Assembly: GCA_963736445.1 (NCBI GenBank)
Contig: CAVTOY010000006.1
Span: forward strand, 1-64,000
Direction: 5' to 3'
Origin: Thiosocius sp963736445
GTDB lineage: Bacteria; Pseudomonadota; Gammaproteobacteria; Chromatiales; Chromatiaceae
DNA: 64,000 bases
Shown here: one piece after another, positions 49,777 through 60,800 of the stretch
How the letters are laid out: the number at the start of each line of letters is the position of its first letter
Position numbering within the stretch: position 1 is the stretch's first letter
Program-made: the position numbers and the translations under genes
The notes under the pieces: model-generated
The model's input: only the letters and a program-made list of their open reading frames with translations
Database searches by the model: none
Told to the model about the DNA's origin: nothing

Positions 49777-52700
49777 TCAGGCGCTCTCGGCGTCGTCCAG
49801 TAGGTCATCCAAAAGCATCGGGGGTGCGATGCCATAGCCCTGTGCGAAGTCGACGCCGATCTCGCCGATACAGCGCAGTATCTGCTCGTCGGCGACGTAC
49901 TCGCCGATGGTCTTCTTGCCGAGAAAATGGCCGATCTCGTTGATCGACTTCACCACCGCATAGTCTTCGCCGCTGGCGGCGATCTTGCGCACAAACACGC
50001 CATCGATCTTCAGCCAGTCGACCGGAAGCTCCTTAAGATAGGAATAGGAGGCCAGGCCGCTGCCGAAATCGTCCAGCGCCACTTTGCAGCCCAATGCCTT
50101 GAGGTCGTGGATGATGCCGGCGGTGCTTGAAAGATCGGATACCGCCGCAGTCTCGGTCACCTCGAAACTCAACCACGCGGGATCAATGCCCGTGCGCTGA
50201 AACTGTTGACGCACGAAATCCAGAAAGCTGGGGTCGCTCGCCGTCTGACCCGACAGATTGACCGCAAAACCGTGCAATGAGGGCATACGACTGCGCTGCG
50301 CGGCTATCCAGTCCATGACCGTACGCGTGACCCAGCGGTCGACCGAGCGCATTCGGTTGTAGCGCTCCGCCGCATCAATGAACTCGGCGATCGGCAGTGG
50401 CTTGTCTGCACCGCTGTGGACCCCGAGCAGGACCTCGTAATGCGGCGCGATCCCCTTATCCGGCCGCACCGGCACGATGGGCTGACAGCGCAGCTTGAGA
50501 CGCCCATTCTCCAAGGCGTCGTCCACCTGCACCACCCAGTGCACAGACTCCTTGCGCCGCGCAATATTGGGATCGTCTTCGCTGTAGACGTACACCTGGC
50601 TGCCGCCGGCCGCCTTCGCGGCGGATAAGGCGCTGTCGGCGGCCTGCAGCACGGCGCTGAAACCTTCTTCCGCCACGCTCAGATTTACGACACCAATGGA
50701 CGCGCTCAGGCCGATAGACTGACCGTCCCAGTCGAAAGGCATGCTATGCACCGCCTGGCAGATTTCCCGAGCGCGTCGCTCGCCGTCGGCGAGATCGATA
50801 TCCGGCAGTAGCGCGGCAAACCGGTCGCCGCCGAGGTGCCCCAGCACCTTGGCCCCTTTGACTTTCTCGAGCAGGCGCGCAACCGCCACCAGCAGGCGAT
50901 CCCCGGTCGCATAGCCGTGGACATCATTGACCAGGCGAAACTGGTCGATATCGAGCCAGAACAGGATGCCGATATCGGCCGACCGATCCGGCATGGCCAC
51001 CGCCTGCTCCAGCGCAACCTGGAATTGCTGCCGATTGATCAATCCGGTCAAGGAGTCATGCGCAGCCTGGTGCGCCAGCTGCTCTTCCATCCGCGACAGA
51101 ATGGCGTCCACCGCACGCTCACTGAGAGGCCGTCCATCGCTGGGATCTACGGTAATGCGGCGCTCGTGAAGCCCGGTCGCGAGTTCGGCCAGTTCGAGTT
51201 CTCGGGCGCGCAAGCCACGATGATCGACCGTCACAAAGCGCTCATGGTCATTGCGGATCCAGGCGACGCGCAGCTCCTGTTCTCTCGGGGTCTTGCGGCG
51301 AGCGCAGGCGGTCGCCGACCACAATATTCATGCAGCGTTCCAGCAGGACATTCCAGACCTGTTCGCTGAACCCATCTGGACGTGACTGCGACTCGGCGTC
51401 GGCCCGCTGATCGACCAATGACGGCATCTCGACCAGTTGTGTCTTTCCTGGCGTTGAGCCCCGCAGCGCGTCACGCAAGCGGCCCTCGACCAGGTTACGC
51501 CGAAACGGATCGAACGCCACAATAGCGAGTTCCTCGGCAACATCATCAGCCAGCTGCTGAGTATCCACCCCCTCTGACTGGTGATCGAACGGCTCGCCCC
51601 CCAACATGGCAACCAGGCTGTCCAGACGGCCCAGTTGTTCGGCATAACTGTCACTACCGTCCACCGAACGCAGCCAAGCGAGTTCGAGCACGGCCCGCCA
51701 GCCGACATCTATCAACTCGGGAATCAGCTCAGGCACCTGGCGACCGGCATAGCGCCGATTGACGTCGGCTACCACGGCCTGATGCGCGCGCCTCACCCGA
51801 TCCTGACCCTCACAGGCCTGTACCACCCGCTCGACGTTGTGTTGGTACTGCCGGCTTTGTTCACCAGTCAGGTTGCTGACGGCATCAGCGATCTCGCGCA
51901 GCGCCGCGCGATCCGTCCCTGCGCGACCGATCGGTTGCAGCAACTGCGAGATCCGCTGACCGATCGGGTCGTCAGCCGGGGCGGAAGCTGCGCCCGGGCG
52001 GAACATCTGCAGGTGGCCGAGCGCATCGACGATCTCACGCATGGGATTCTGATTGTCGTGGAAGAACGTCTGGTCTGCGGCCGCCTCGCGAACCAGCGGT
52101 TCGCCCAGCTGCTCCAACCAACCGGCCAGGCCCTTGCCCACGTTCGGTGTATCGGCGATGTAGCTAATCAGCTCCTGCGCCTGACTCGTGCGCTCCTTGA
52201 CCTCGCGCGCGAGCAGGGCCTGCAACAGGCGTTGATCGATCGAACCCCTGGCCGCGGCAAAGCCGCCGGTGATGTCGGTCCGCGGACGGGCGTGGGCTTC
52301 CTCCTCGGATCTGCCCAGCGCCGAGGCCCGAGTGACATCTGCCTCGGTGGTCGTGGCCTGCGGCGCCCGCCCTGTAGAACGCAGCACCGCAACGTTGCCG
52401 TTGGCCTGCGCCGTCGGGGCCCCGGCGGCATCGAGAGCGGCGTCCAGCTCTTGATAGAAGCCGTCGAGCCTGTCTTCTAGGATCCGCGCCGCTTGATCGA
52501 AAAGCACCCCGCGGGAGATCGCTCCGAAACCCAGGTCTTTCGCCAGATCCTTCAAGACCCCGGTGAACTGCTGTGGCTCGAACGGCACCGTCAAGGACCC
52601 CGGCATTGCGACACTGCGCGCCGCGGCGAGGCGCGATCCGATCCCGTTGAGCTGGGCGGTGAAGCGACGGTCGAGCAGGGTCGCGACTCGCGATGCCTCC

Positions 52701-53398
52701 AGCCAGCGCTCGAAGTCGTCAGGATCCACCAAGCTCAGCTCGCCAGGTACCGGATCGGCCGGTGACGCAGGCTTAACCTTACCGTCCAGCGCCACGGCCA
52801 GAAGCTTGGTCAGCAGCGCATCTTCCTGACGCGTCCCCTCGAGCGCGTTGATATCGCCCATTACCTGCTGCTGTTCGACGTTGGAGCCAAGCTGGTCGGT
52901 CTTGTCGAGCAGCGCCTCACCGGTCTTGACCAAGATCTCACGCAGAACGCCGGGTAGGACGCCGTTCGCTACCTGCCGGAGTTTGGCAATATAGCGGGCC
53001 TCGCCGCCTGGCGTAGCACCCAATCCGACGGGGGTGTCGAATCGCGCCAGTCGGTCGTGATCCCCTAACGCCTTTACGATGGCATCGCTGGTGCGAGCGA
53101 ACGAAAGGCCGAGAAAGTCATCTGTCGCCCACGCCACGACCCCCTCGATACGCACACGGCGCGGCCCTTTGGGCGTCAATAGATCGGTCTTCAGCTGCGC
53201 CGTTTGGCCCGACGTCCACCGGATTGGCTGCTCGCCACCGCCGGCGAGCAGCTGCTGCACCAGCAGACCGCCGCTGCAGTAGTCTCTCACGACACAGGCA
53301 GACTGCTGCCCAGCGTCCGTCTTAAGCCTACCGGGCAGTTTAATGGTGTGACGTTCATACCGGCGCCGTTCAGCTGGCACAGACATACCGACCTGCAT
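49777..53398 (-). CDS. PilZ-DUF1631-GGDEF-EAL protein, left-arm copy (one frameshift)
   Basis: Same protein as 57,844-61,467, described there. In this copy a two-base deletion in a CT repeat near 51,285 splits it after about 700 residues. The sequence is otherwise almost identical; one substitution (ADVTRAS here, ADVARAS there) was noticed near 52,338. In the intact copy the joint reads SPQDPEREQELRVAW, showing the break is local. Confidence 0.85.
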
Positions 53399-53590
53399 CC
53401 CATTTTTGGCGCTTGTTTACGGCTGTAAGCAACACGCGGCGACCCGAAATTACCCACTATCTTAGACGATATCGCCTGATTTCTCCGATAGTTGAGGGCC
53501 GAAAGTCAGGTCATGCCGCATGCCCGACGGCGAATCTACTGAATCGCCGGCTCGGAGCGCGTGGCAACTTAATCTGTCCGCCTTGGCCAG

Positions 53591-54342
53591 TCAGTCGGAG
53601 GCGGCGTGCCGCTTCAGTAGATCGGTGAGCTCGACCGGAAACGGAAAGACAATCGTCGAGCCCTTGGAATTGGACACCTCACTGAGGGTCTGCAGGTAGC
53701 GCAGCTGGATGGTGACCGGATTTCGCGTCAGCACCTCGGTCGCGGCGAGCAGCTTTTCCGAGGCCTGCAACTCGCCCTCGGCATGGATCACCTTGGCGCG
53801 CCGCTCGCGCTCGGCCTCGGCCTGCCTGGCGATGGCGCGAATCATCGATTCGTCGAGATCGACGTGCTTGATCTCGACATTCGCCACCTTGATGCCCCAG
53901 GCGTCGGTCTGTTCGTCGAGGATCTGCCTGGATGTCATGATTGAGTTGTTCGCGCTCGGCCAGCATCTCGTCGAGCTCGTGCTGGCCGAGCACCGAGCGC
54001 AGTGTGGTCTGGGCCAGCTGGCTGGTGGCCATAATGAAGTCCTCGACCTGGATGATCGCCCTCTCGGATCGACCACACGGAAGTAGACCACCGCATTGAC
54101 CTTAACCGACACGTTGTCGCGCGAGATCACGTCTTGGGTCGGCACGTCCATGGTCACGGTGCGCAGGTCCACCCGCACCATCTGCTGGATCCGGGGATGA
54201 TGATGATCAGGCCCGGCCCCTTGACGCGCTGAAAACGGCCGAGAAAGAACACGACACCGCGTTCGTACTCGCGCAGGACTTTGATCGACGCGAACAGCAG
54301 CGCCGCGATGAACAACACAACGCCGATTGTCACGCTAATCAT
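53591..54342 (-). CDS. Slipin/stomatin-like SPFH protein, left-arm copy (frameshifted)
   Basis: Same family as 56,899-57,651. Frame breaks lie near 54,190 (GGATCC here, GGATTCC in the other arm), 54,060 and 53,930. The region 53,640-54,342 differs from the other copy at many third codon positions and in a few residues (GQHELDEMLAEREQL here, GAHELDEMLTERDQL there). The last 50 bases of the gene and the downstream sequence are identical between arms. Confidence 0.85.
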
Positions 54343-55630
54343 TGACTCTCCTCCTTATTCGTTTCGCTCACTGGCTCAACGGTTAGCTGCAGACCCTCCA
54401 TGGACTTGACCCTGACCGTCTGCCCACGGCGGACCGGCCGCAGGGTCTCAGCATTCCAGGTCTCACTGTGAATCCTGACGCGTCCGCTATGTTCAAAATC
54501 CTCTTCGGCGACGCCGGTCGCGAGCATCATCTCTTCACGACCGCTGACCACCGGGTGCCTGCGTGTCTTCAGCGCATAACCGACCACACCGACGAACAAA
54601 GCCAGACTGAGGACGACGAAGGTGCCGATCAGCGGAATGGCCACACCAACCTGGCCCGCCTCGTCACGGTACAGGATCACCGAGCCGATGATGAAGGCGA
54701 TCGCTCCGCCGAAGCCCAGCGCACCGAAACTCGGCACAAAGGCCTCGAGCACCATGAAGGCCACGCCCAGCGCGAGCAGGGCCAGGCCGGCATAATTGAC
54801 CGGTAGCGCCTGAAAAGCGAAGAGTGCCGTGATCAGCGCGATCGCCCCGATTACCCCGGGCACCAGCGCCCCCGGGTTGGCGAGTTCATAGATCAGGCCA
54901 TAGATGCCGATCAACATCAGGACATAGGCGACGTTCGGGTCGGTGATCACCGAGAGTATCTTGATCCGCCAATCGGCCTCGAAGACCTCGGTGGTCATGT
55001 CGGCGGTGCGCAGGACCAGGGTTTCGCCCAGCACCTGCACCCACTGACCGTCGATCTGGGTCAGGAGATCCGCGTTGTTCTCGGCAACCAGGTCAATGAC
55101 GCCTCGCTCTAACGCCTCGGCGGCGGTCAGGTTGTCGGCATTGCGCACGGCCTGTTCCGCCCACTGCGCATCGCGGTTGCGCAACTTCGCCAAACCCCGG
55201 ATGAAAGACGCGGCATCGTTGATTATCTTGCGCTGCATCGCGCTGCCCGAGCTCTGCCGATGTGCGCTTTGTTTCTGTCCTCTGGCGCTGCCATTGGTTC
55301 TGCGGCCTGTTCCGCCTTCGTATCCGAGCCGCCGGTCCCCTGACTATCGTCGGGGGAACCGCGACCGCGCTCGGGCTCGTCGTCGGGCAGCCCGGGAAAC
55401 CCGCCAATCTGCACGGGGGTTGCCGATCCCAGACTGGTTGCTGGCGCCATTGCCGCGATATGGCAGGCGTACAGGATATAGGTACCGGCGCTGGCGGCCC
55501 GCGCCCCGCTGGGTGCAACGAAACAGGCCACCGGGATCGTCGAGGCAAGCACATCTTTGACGATATCGCGCATCGCCGCATCCAGGCCGCCAGGTGTATC
55601 CAGACGCAGGATCAGCAGCTGCGCACCCGA
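54339..55630 (-). CDS. NfeD membrane serine protease, left-arm copy, N-terminus missing
   Basis: Same family as 55,631-56,902. Reading outward from the palindrome centre, the coding starts at GAQLLILRLDTPGG (its first codons come from the 18-base loop) and runs to VSETNKEESQ. A one-base insertion near 55,235 breaks the frame before MQRKIINDAAS. The following 300 residues are intact and include four hydrophobic helices and the C-terminal OB-like domain. Differences from the other copy are mostly synonymous, with some conservative changes (NADNL/NAENL, GQWVQ/GQRVQ, TTEVFEADW/TIEAFEADW). Confidence 0.85.
55613..55630. other. 18-base asymmetric loop at the palindrome centre
   Basis: CAGCAGCTGCGCACCCGA separates the two arms (GGTGTATCCAGACGCAGGAT before, its exact complement after). 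Read on the minus strand it codes SGAQLL, the natural continuation of the left-arm NfeD. It does not match sensibly in the right-arm frame (QQLRTR). No sequencing hairpin adapter is visible here. Confidence 0.85.
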
Positions 55631-56902
55631 ATCCTGCGTCTGGATACACCGGGCGGTCTGGATGCGGCGATGCGCGATATCGTCAAAGACGTGCTTGCCT
55701 CGACGATCCCGGTGGCCTGTTTCGTCGCACCCAGCGGGGCGCGAGCCGCCAGCGCCGGTACCTATATCCTGTACGCCTGCCACATCGCGGCAATGGCGCC
55801 GGCGACCAGTCTGGGATCGGCAACACCCGTGCAGATTGGCGGATTTCCCGGGCTGCCCGACGACGTGCCCGAGAGCGGTCGCGGTTCCCCCAACGGTGGT
55901 CCGGGGACCGGCGCCACGGATACGAAGGCTGAACAGGCTGCTGACCCAGCGGCAGCGCCAGAGACACAAACGCGGCGCACCTCGCAGAGTTCGGGCACTG
56001 CGATGCAGCGCAAGATCATCAACGATGCTGCGTCTTTCATAAGGGGTTTGGCCAAGTTGCGCAACCGTGATGCGCAGTGGGCGGAGCAGGCCGTGCGCAA
56101 TGCCGAGAACCTGACCGCCGCTGAGGCGCTAGAGCGAGGCGTCATCGACCGGATCGCGGAGAATAACGCGGATCTCCTCGCCCAGATCGACGGTCAGCGG
56201 GTGCAGGTGCTGGGTGAAACCGTGGTGCTGCACACCGCGGACATGACCATCGAGGCCTTCGAAGCCGATTGGCGGATCAAGATACTCTCGGTGATCACCG
56301 ACCCGAACGTCGCCTATGTCCTGATGTTGATCGGCATCTACGGCCTGATCTATGAACTCGCCAACCCGGGGGCTCTGGTGCCCGGGGTAATCGGGGCGAT
56401 CGCGCTGATCACCGCACTCTTCGCTTTCCAGGCGCTACCGGTCAATTTCGCCGGCCTGGCCCTGCTCGCGCTGGGCGTGGCCTTCATGGTGCTCGAGGCC
56501 TTTGTGCCGAGTTTCGGTGCGCTGGGCTTCGGCGGAGCGATCGCCTTCATCATCGGCTCGGTGATCCTGTACCGTGACGAGGCGGGCCAGGTTGGTGTGG
56601 CCATTCCGCTGATCGGCACCTTCGTCGTCCTCAGTCTGGCTTTGTTCGTCGGTGTGGTCGGTTATGCGCTGAAGACACGCAGGCACCCGGTGGTCAGCGG
56701 TCGTGAAGAGATGATGCTCGCGACCGGCGTCGCCGAAGAGGATTTTGAACATAGCGGACGCGTCAGGATTCACAGTGAGACCTGGAATGCTGAGACCCTG
56801 CGGCCGGTCCGCCGTGGGCAGACGGTCAGGGTCAAGTCCATGGAGGGTCTGCAGCTAACCGTTGAGCCAGTGAGCGAAACGAATAAGGAGGAGAGTCAAT
56901 GA
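55631..56902 (+). CDS. NfeD membrane serine protease, right-arm copy, N-terminus missing
   Basis: NfeD proteins combine a ClpP-like protease domain, a membrane domain and an OB-like tail. They pair with SPFH/stomatin proteins. Visible parts in order: ILRLDTPGGLDAAMRDIVKD, PSGARAASAGTYILYACHIA (Ser nucleophile), a Pro/Gly/Ala-rich linker of about 45 residues (GLPDDVPES ... TQTRRTSQSS), and MQRKIINDAASFIRGLA (catalytic Lys). Then LTAAEALERGVIDRIAEN, four helices (VAYVLMLIGIYGLIYELANP, GVIGAIALITALFAFQALPV, LALLALGVAFMVLEAFVPSF, PLIGTFVVLSLALFVGVVGY) and the tail RPVRRGQTVRVKSMEGLQLTV. The usual signal peptide and first strands are missing because the arm starts here. The stop overlaps the slipin start by ATGA. 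Confidence 0.88.
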   Translation: MLRLDTPGGLDAAMRDIVKDVLASTIPVACFVAPSGARAASAGTYILYACHIAAMAPATSLGSATPVQIGGFPGLPDDVPESGRGSPNGGPGTGATDTKAEQAADPAAAPETQTRRTSQSSGTAMQRKIINDAASFIRGLAKLRNRDAQWAEQAVRNAENLTAAEALERGVIDRIAENNADLLAQIDGQRVQVLGETVVLHTADMTIEAFEADWRIKILSVITDPNVAYVLMLIGIYGLIYELANPGALVPGVIGAIALITALFAFQALPVNFAGLALLALGVAFMVLEAFVPSFGALGFGGAIAFIIGSVILYRDEAGQVGVAIPLIGTFVVLSLALFVGVVGYALKTRRHPVVSGREEMMLATGVAEEDFEHSGRVRIHSETWNAETLRPVRRGQTVRVKSMEGLQLTVEPVSETNKEESQ

Positions 56903-57651
56903 TTAGCGTGACAATCGGCGTTGTGTTGTTCATCGCGGCGCTGCTGTTCGCGTCGATCAAAGTCCTGCGCGAGTACGAACGCGGTGTCGTGTTCTTCCTC
57001 GGCCGTTTTCAGCGCGTCAAGGGGCCGGGCCTGATCATCATCATCCCCGGAATCCAGCAGATGGTGCGGGTGGACTTGCGCACCGTGACCATGGACGTGC
57101 CGACCCAGGACGTCATCTCGCGCGACAACGTGTCGGTCAAGGTCAATGCGGTGGTCTACTTCCGCGTGGTCGATCCGGAGCGGGCGATCATCCAGGTCGA
57201 GGACTTCATGATGGCCACCAGTCAGCTGGCGCAGACCACACTGCGCTCGGTGCTCGGTGCGCACGAACTCGACGAGATGCTGACCGAGCGCGATCAACTC
57301 AATCATGACATCCAGGCGATTCTCGACAAGCAGACCGACGCCTGGGGCATCAAGGTGGCGAACGTCGAGATCAAGCATGTCGATCTCGACGAATCGATGA
57401 TTCGCGCGATCGCCAGGCAGGCCGAGGCCGAGCGCGAGCGGCGAGCCAAGGTGATCCATGCCGAGGGCGAGTTGCAGGCCTCGGAAAAGCTGCTCGCCGC
57501 GACCGAGGTGCTGACGCGAAATCCGGTCACCATCCAGCTGCGCTACCTGCAGACCCTCAGTGAGGTGTCCAATTCCAAGGGCTCGACGATTGTCTTTCCG
57601 TTTCCGGTCGAGCTCACCGATCTACTGAAGCGGCACGCCGCCTCCGACTGA
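56899..57651 (+). CDS. Slipin/stomatin-like SPFH-domain protein, right-arm copy
   Basis: An intact 250-residue protein. An N-terminal membrane helix (VTIGVVLFIAALLFASI) precedes the SPFH domain: REYERGVVFFLGRFQRVKGP, VRVDLRTVTMDVPTQDVISR, VSVKVNAVVYFRVVDPERAI and LDEMLTERDQLNHDIQ. The C-terminal coiled region (AEAERERRAKVIHAEGEL) and RYLQTLSEVSNSKGSTIVFP are typical of prokaryotic stomatins. It scaffolds membrane microdomains and is the probable partner or substrate of the NfeD protease encoded just upstream, with which it overlaps by four bases. Confidence 0.93.
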   Translation: MISVTIGVVLFIAALLFASIKVLREYERGVVFFLGRFQRVKGPGLIIIIPGIQQMVRVDLRTVTMDVPTQDVISRDNVSVKVNAVVYFRVVDPERAIIQVEDFMMATSQLAQTTLRSVLGAHELDEMLTERDQLNHDIQAILDKQTDAWGIKVANVEIKHVDLDESMIRAIARQAEAERERRAKVIHAEGELQASEKLLAATEVLTRNPVTIQLRYLQTLSEVSNSKGSTIVFPFPVELTDLLKRHAASD

Positions 57652-57843
57652 CTGGCCAAGGCGGACAGATTAAGTTGCCACGCGCTCCGAGCCGGCGATT
57701 CAGTAGATTCGCCGTCGGGCATGCGGCATGACCTGACTTTCGGCCCTCAACTATCGGAGAAATCAGGCGATATCGTCTAAGATAGTGGGTAATTTCGGGT
57801 CGCCGCGTGTTGCTTACAGCCGTAAACAAGCGCCAAAAATGGG

Positions 57844-60800
57844 ATGCAGGTCGGTATGTCTGTGCCAGCTGAACGGCGCCGGTATGAACGTCACACCATT
57901 AAACTGCCCGGTAGGCTTAAGACGGACGCTGGGCAGCAGTCTGCCTGTGTCGTGAGAGACTACTGCAGCGGCGGTCTGCTGGTGCAGCAGCTGCTCGCCG
58001 GCGGTGGCGAGCAGCCAATCCGGTGGACGTCGGGCCAAACGGCGCAGCTGAAGACCGATCTATTGACGCCCAAAGGGCCGCGCCGTGTGCGTATCGAGGG
58101 GGTCGTGGCGTGGGCGACAGATGACTTTCTCGGCCTTTCGTTCGCTCGCACCAGCGATGCCATCGTAAAGGCGTTAGGGGATCACGACCGACTGGCGCGA
58201 TTCGACACCCCCGTCGGATTGGGTGCTACGCCAGGCGGCGAGGCCCGCTATATTGCCAAACTCCGGCAGGTAGCGAACGGCGTCCTACCCGGCGTTCTGC
58301 GTGAGATCTTGGTCAAGACCGGTGAGGCGCTGCTCGACAAGACCGACCAGCTTGGCTCCAACGTCGAACAGCAGCAGGTAATGGGCGATATCAACGCGCT
58401 CGAGGGGACGCGTCAGGAAGATGCGCTGCTGACCAAGCTTCTGGCCGTGGCGCTGGACGGTAAGGTTAAGCCTGCGTCACCGGCCGATCCGGTACCTGGC
58501 GAGCTGAGCTTGGTGGATCCTGACGACTTCGAGCGCTGGCTGGAGGCATCGCGAGTCGCGACCCTGCTCGACCGTCGCTTCACCGCCCAGCTCAACGGGA
58601 TCGGATCGCGCCTCGCCGCGGCGCGCAGTGTCGCAATGCCGGGGTCCTTGACGGTGCCGTTCGAGCCACAGCAGTTCACCGGGGTCTTGAAGGATCTGGC
58701 GAAAGACCTGGGTTTCGGAGCGATCTCCCGCGGGGTGCTTTTCGATCAAGCGGCGCGGATCCTAGAAGACAGGCTCGACGGCTTCTATCAAGAGCTGGAC
58801 GCCGCTCTCGATGCCGCCGGGGCCCCGACGGCGCAGGCCAACGGCAACGTTGCGGTGCTGCGTTCTACAGGGCGGGCGCCGCAGGCCACGACCACCGAGG
58901 CAGATGTCGCTCGGGCCTCGGCGCTGGGCAGATCCGAGGAGGAAGCCCACGCCCGTCCGCGGACCGACATCACCGGCGGCTTTGCCGCGGCCAGGGGTTC
59001 GATCGATCAACGCCTGTTGCAGGCCCTGCTCGCGCGCGAGGTCAAGGAGCGCACGAGTCAGGCGCAGGAGCTGATTAGCTACATCGCCGATACACCGAAC
59101 GTGGGCAAGGGCCTGGCCGGTTGGTTGGAGCAGCTGGGCGAACCGCTGGTTCGCGAGGCGGCCGCAGACCAGACGTTCTTCCACGACAATCAGAATCCCA
59201 TGCGTGAGATCGTCGATGCGCTCGGCCACCTGCAGATGTTCCGCCCGGGCGCAGCTTCCGCCCCGGCTGACGACCCGATCGGTCAGCGGATCTCGCAGTT
59301 GCTGCAACCGATCGGTCGCGCAGGGACGGATCGCGCGGCGCTGCGCGAGATCGCTGATGCCGTCAGCAACCTGACTGGTGAACAAAGCCGGCAGTACCAA
59401 CACAACGTCGAGCGGGTGGTACAGGCCTGTGAGGGTCAGGATCGGGTGAGGCGCGCGCATCAGGCCGTGGTAGCCGACGTCAATCGGCGCTATGCCGGTC
59501 GCCAGGTGCCTGAGCTGATTCCCGAGTTGATAGATGTCGGCTGGCGGGCCGTGCTCGAACTCGCTTGGCTGCGTTCGGTGGACGGTAGTGACAGTTATGC
59601 CGAACAACTGGGCCGTCTGGACAGCCTGGTTGCCATGTTGGGGGGCGAGCCGTTCGATCACCAGTCAGAGGGGGTGGATACTCAGCAGCTGGCTGATGAT
59701 GTTGCCGAGGAACTCGCTATTGTGGCGTTCGATCCGTTTCGGCGTAACCTGGTCGAGGGCCGCTTGCGTGACGCGCTGCGGGGCTCAACGCCAGGAAAGA
59801 CACAACTGGTCGAGATGCCGTCATTGGTCGATCAGCGGGCCGACGCCGAGTCGCAGTCACGTCCAGATGGGTTCAGCGAACAGGTCTGGAATGTCCTGCT
59901 GGAACGCTGCATGAATATTGTGGTCGGCGACCGCCTGCGCTCGCCGCAAGACCCCGAGAGAGAACAGGAGCTGCGCGTCGCCTGGATCCGCAATGACCAT
60001 GAGCGCTTTGTGACGGTCGATCATCGTGGCTTGCGCGCCCGAGAACTCGAACTGGCCGAACTCGCGACCGGGCTTCACGAGCGCCGCATTACCGTAGATC
60101 CCAGCGATGGACGGCCTCTCAGTGAGCGTGCGGTGGACGCCATTCTGTCGCGGATGGAAGAGCAGCTGGCGCACCAGGCTGCGCATGACTCCTTGACCGG
60201 ATTGATCAATCGGCAGCAATTCCAGGTTGCGCTGGAGCAGGCGGTGGCCATGCCGGATCGGTCGGCCGATATCGGCATCCTGTTCTGGCTCGATATCGAC
60301 CAGTTTCGCCTGGTCAATGATGTCCACGGCTATGCGACCGGGGATCGCCTGCTGGTGGCGGTTGCGCGCCTGCTCGAGAAAGTCAAAGGGGCCAAGGTGC
60401 TGGGGCACCTCGGCGGCGACCGGTTTGCCGCGCTACTGCCGGATATCGATCTCGCCGACGGCGAGCGACGCGCTCGGGAAATCTGCCAGGCGGTGCATAG
60501 CATGCCTTTCGACTGGGACGGTCAGTCTATCGGCCTGAGCGCGTCCATTGGTGTCGTAAATCTGAGCGTGGCGGAAGAAGGTTTCAGCGCCGTGCTGCAG
60601 GCCGCCGACAGCGCCTTATCCGCCGCGAAGGCGGCCGGCGGCAGCCAGGTGTACGTCTACAGCGAAGACGATCCCAATATTGCGCGGCGCAAGGAGTCTG
60701 TGCACTGGGTGGTGCAGGTGGACGACGCCTTGGAGAATGGGCGTCTCAAGCTGCGCTGTCAGCCCATCGTGCCGGTGCGGCCGGATAAGGGGATCGCGCC

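Larger units (their letters stand above)
46578..55612. repeat. Left arm of giant inverted repeat
   Basis: Reverse-complement counterpart of 55,631-64,000. Corresponding positions sum to about 111,243; for example, the slipin start is at 54,342 in this arm and 56,899 in the other. About 47,970-53,640 is almost identical to 57,600-63,270. The innermost part (53,640-55,612) and outermost part (before 47,970) differ at many third codon positions and carry extra indels. The right arm is still running at the window end, so its full length is unknown. Confidence 0.95.

Noticed and set aside
51581..52480. A 299-codon open frame antisense to the DUF1631 region (and its mirror at 58,762-59,661)
   Set aside because: Antisense of a high-GC gene with no recognisable motif or ribosome site.
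55262..56902. A 546-codon open frame read straight through the palindrome centre
   Set aside because: The part before 55,631 is the antisense of the left-arm NfeD and has no family resemblance. The true gene part starts at 55,631.
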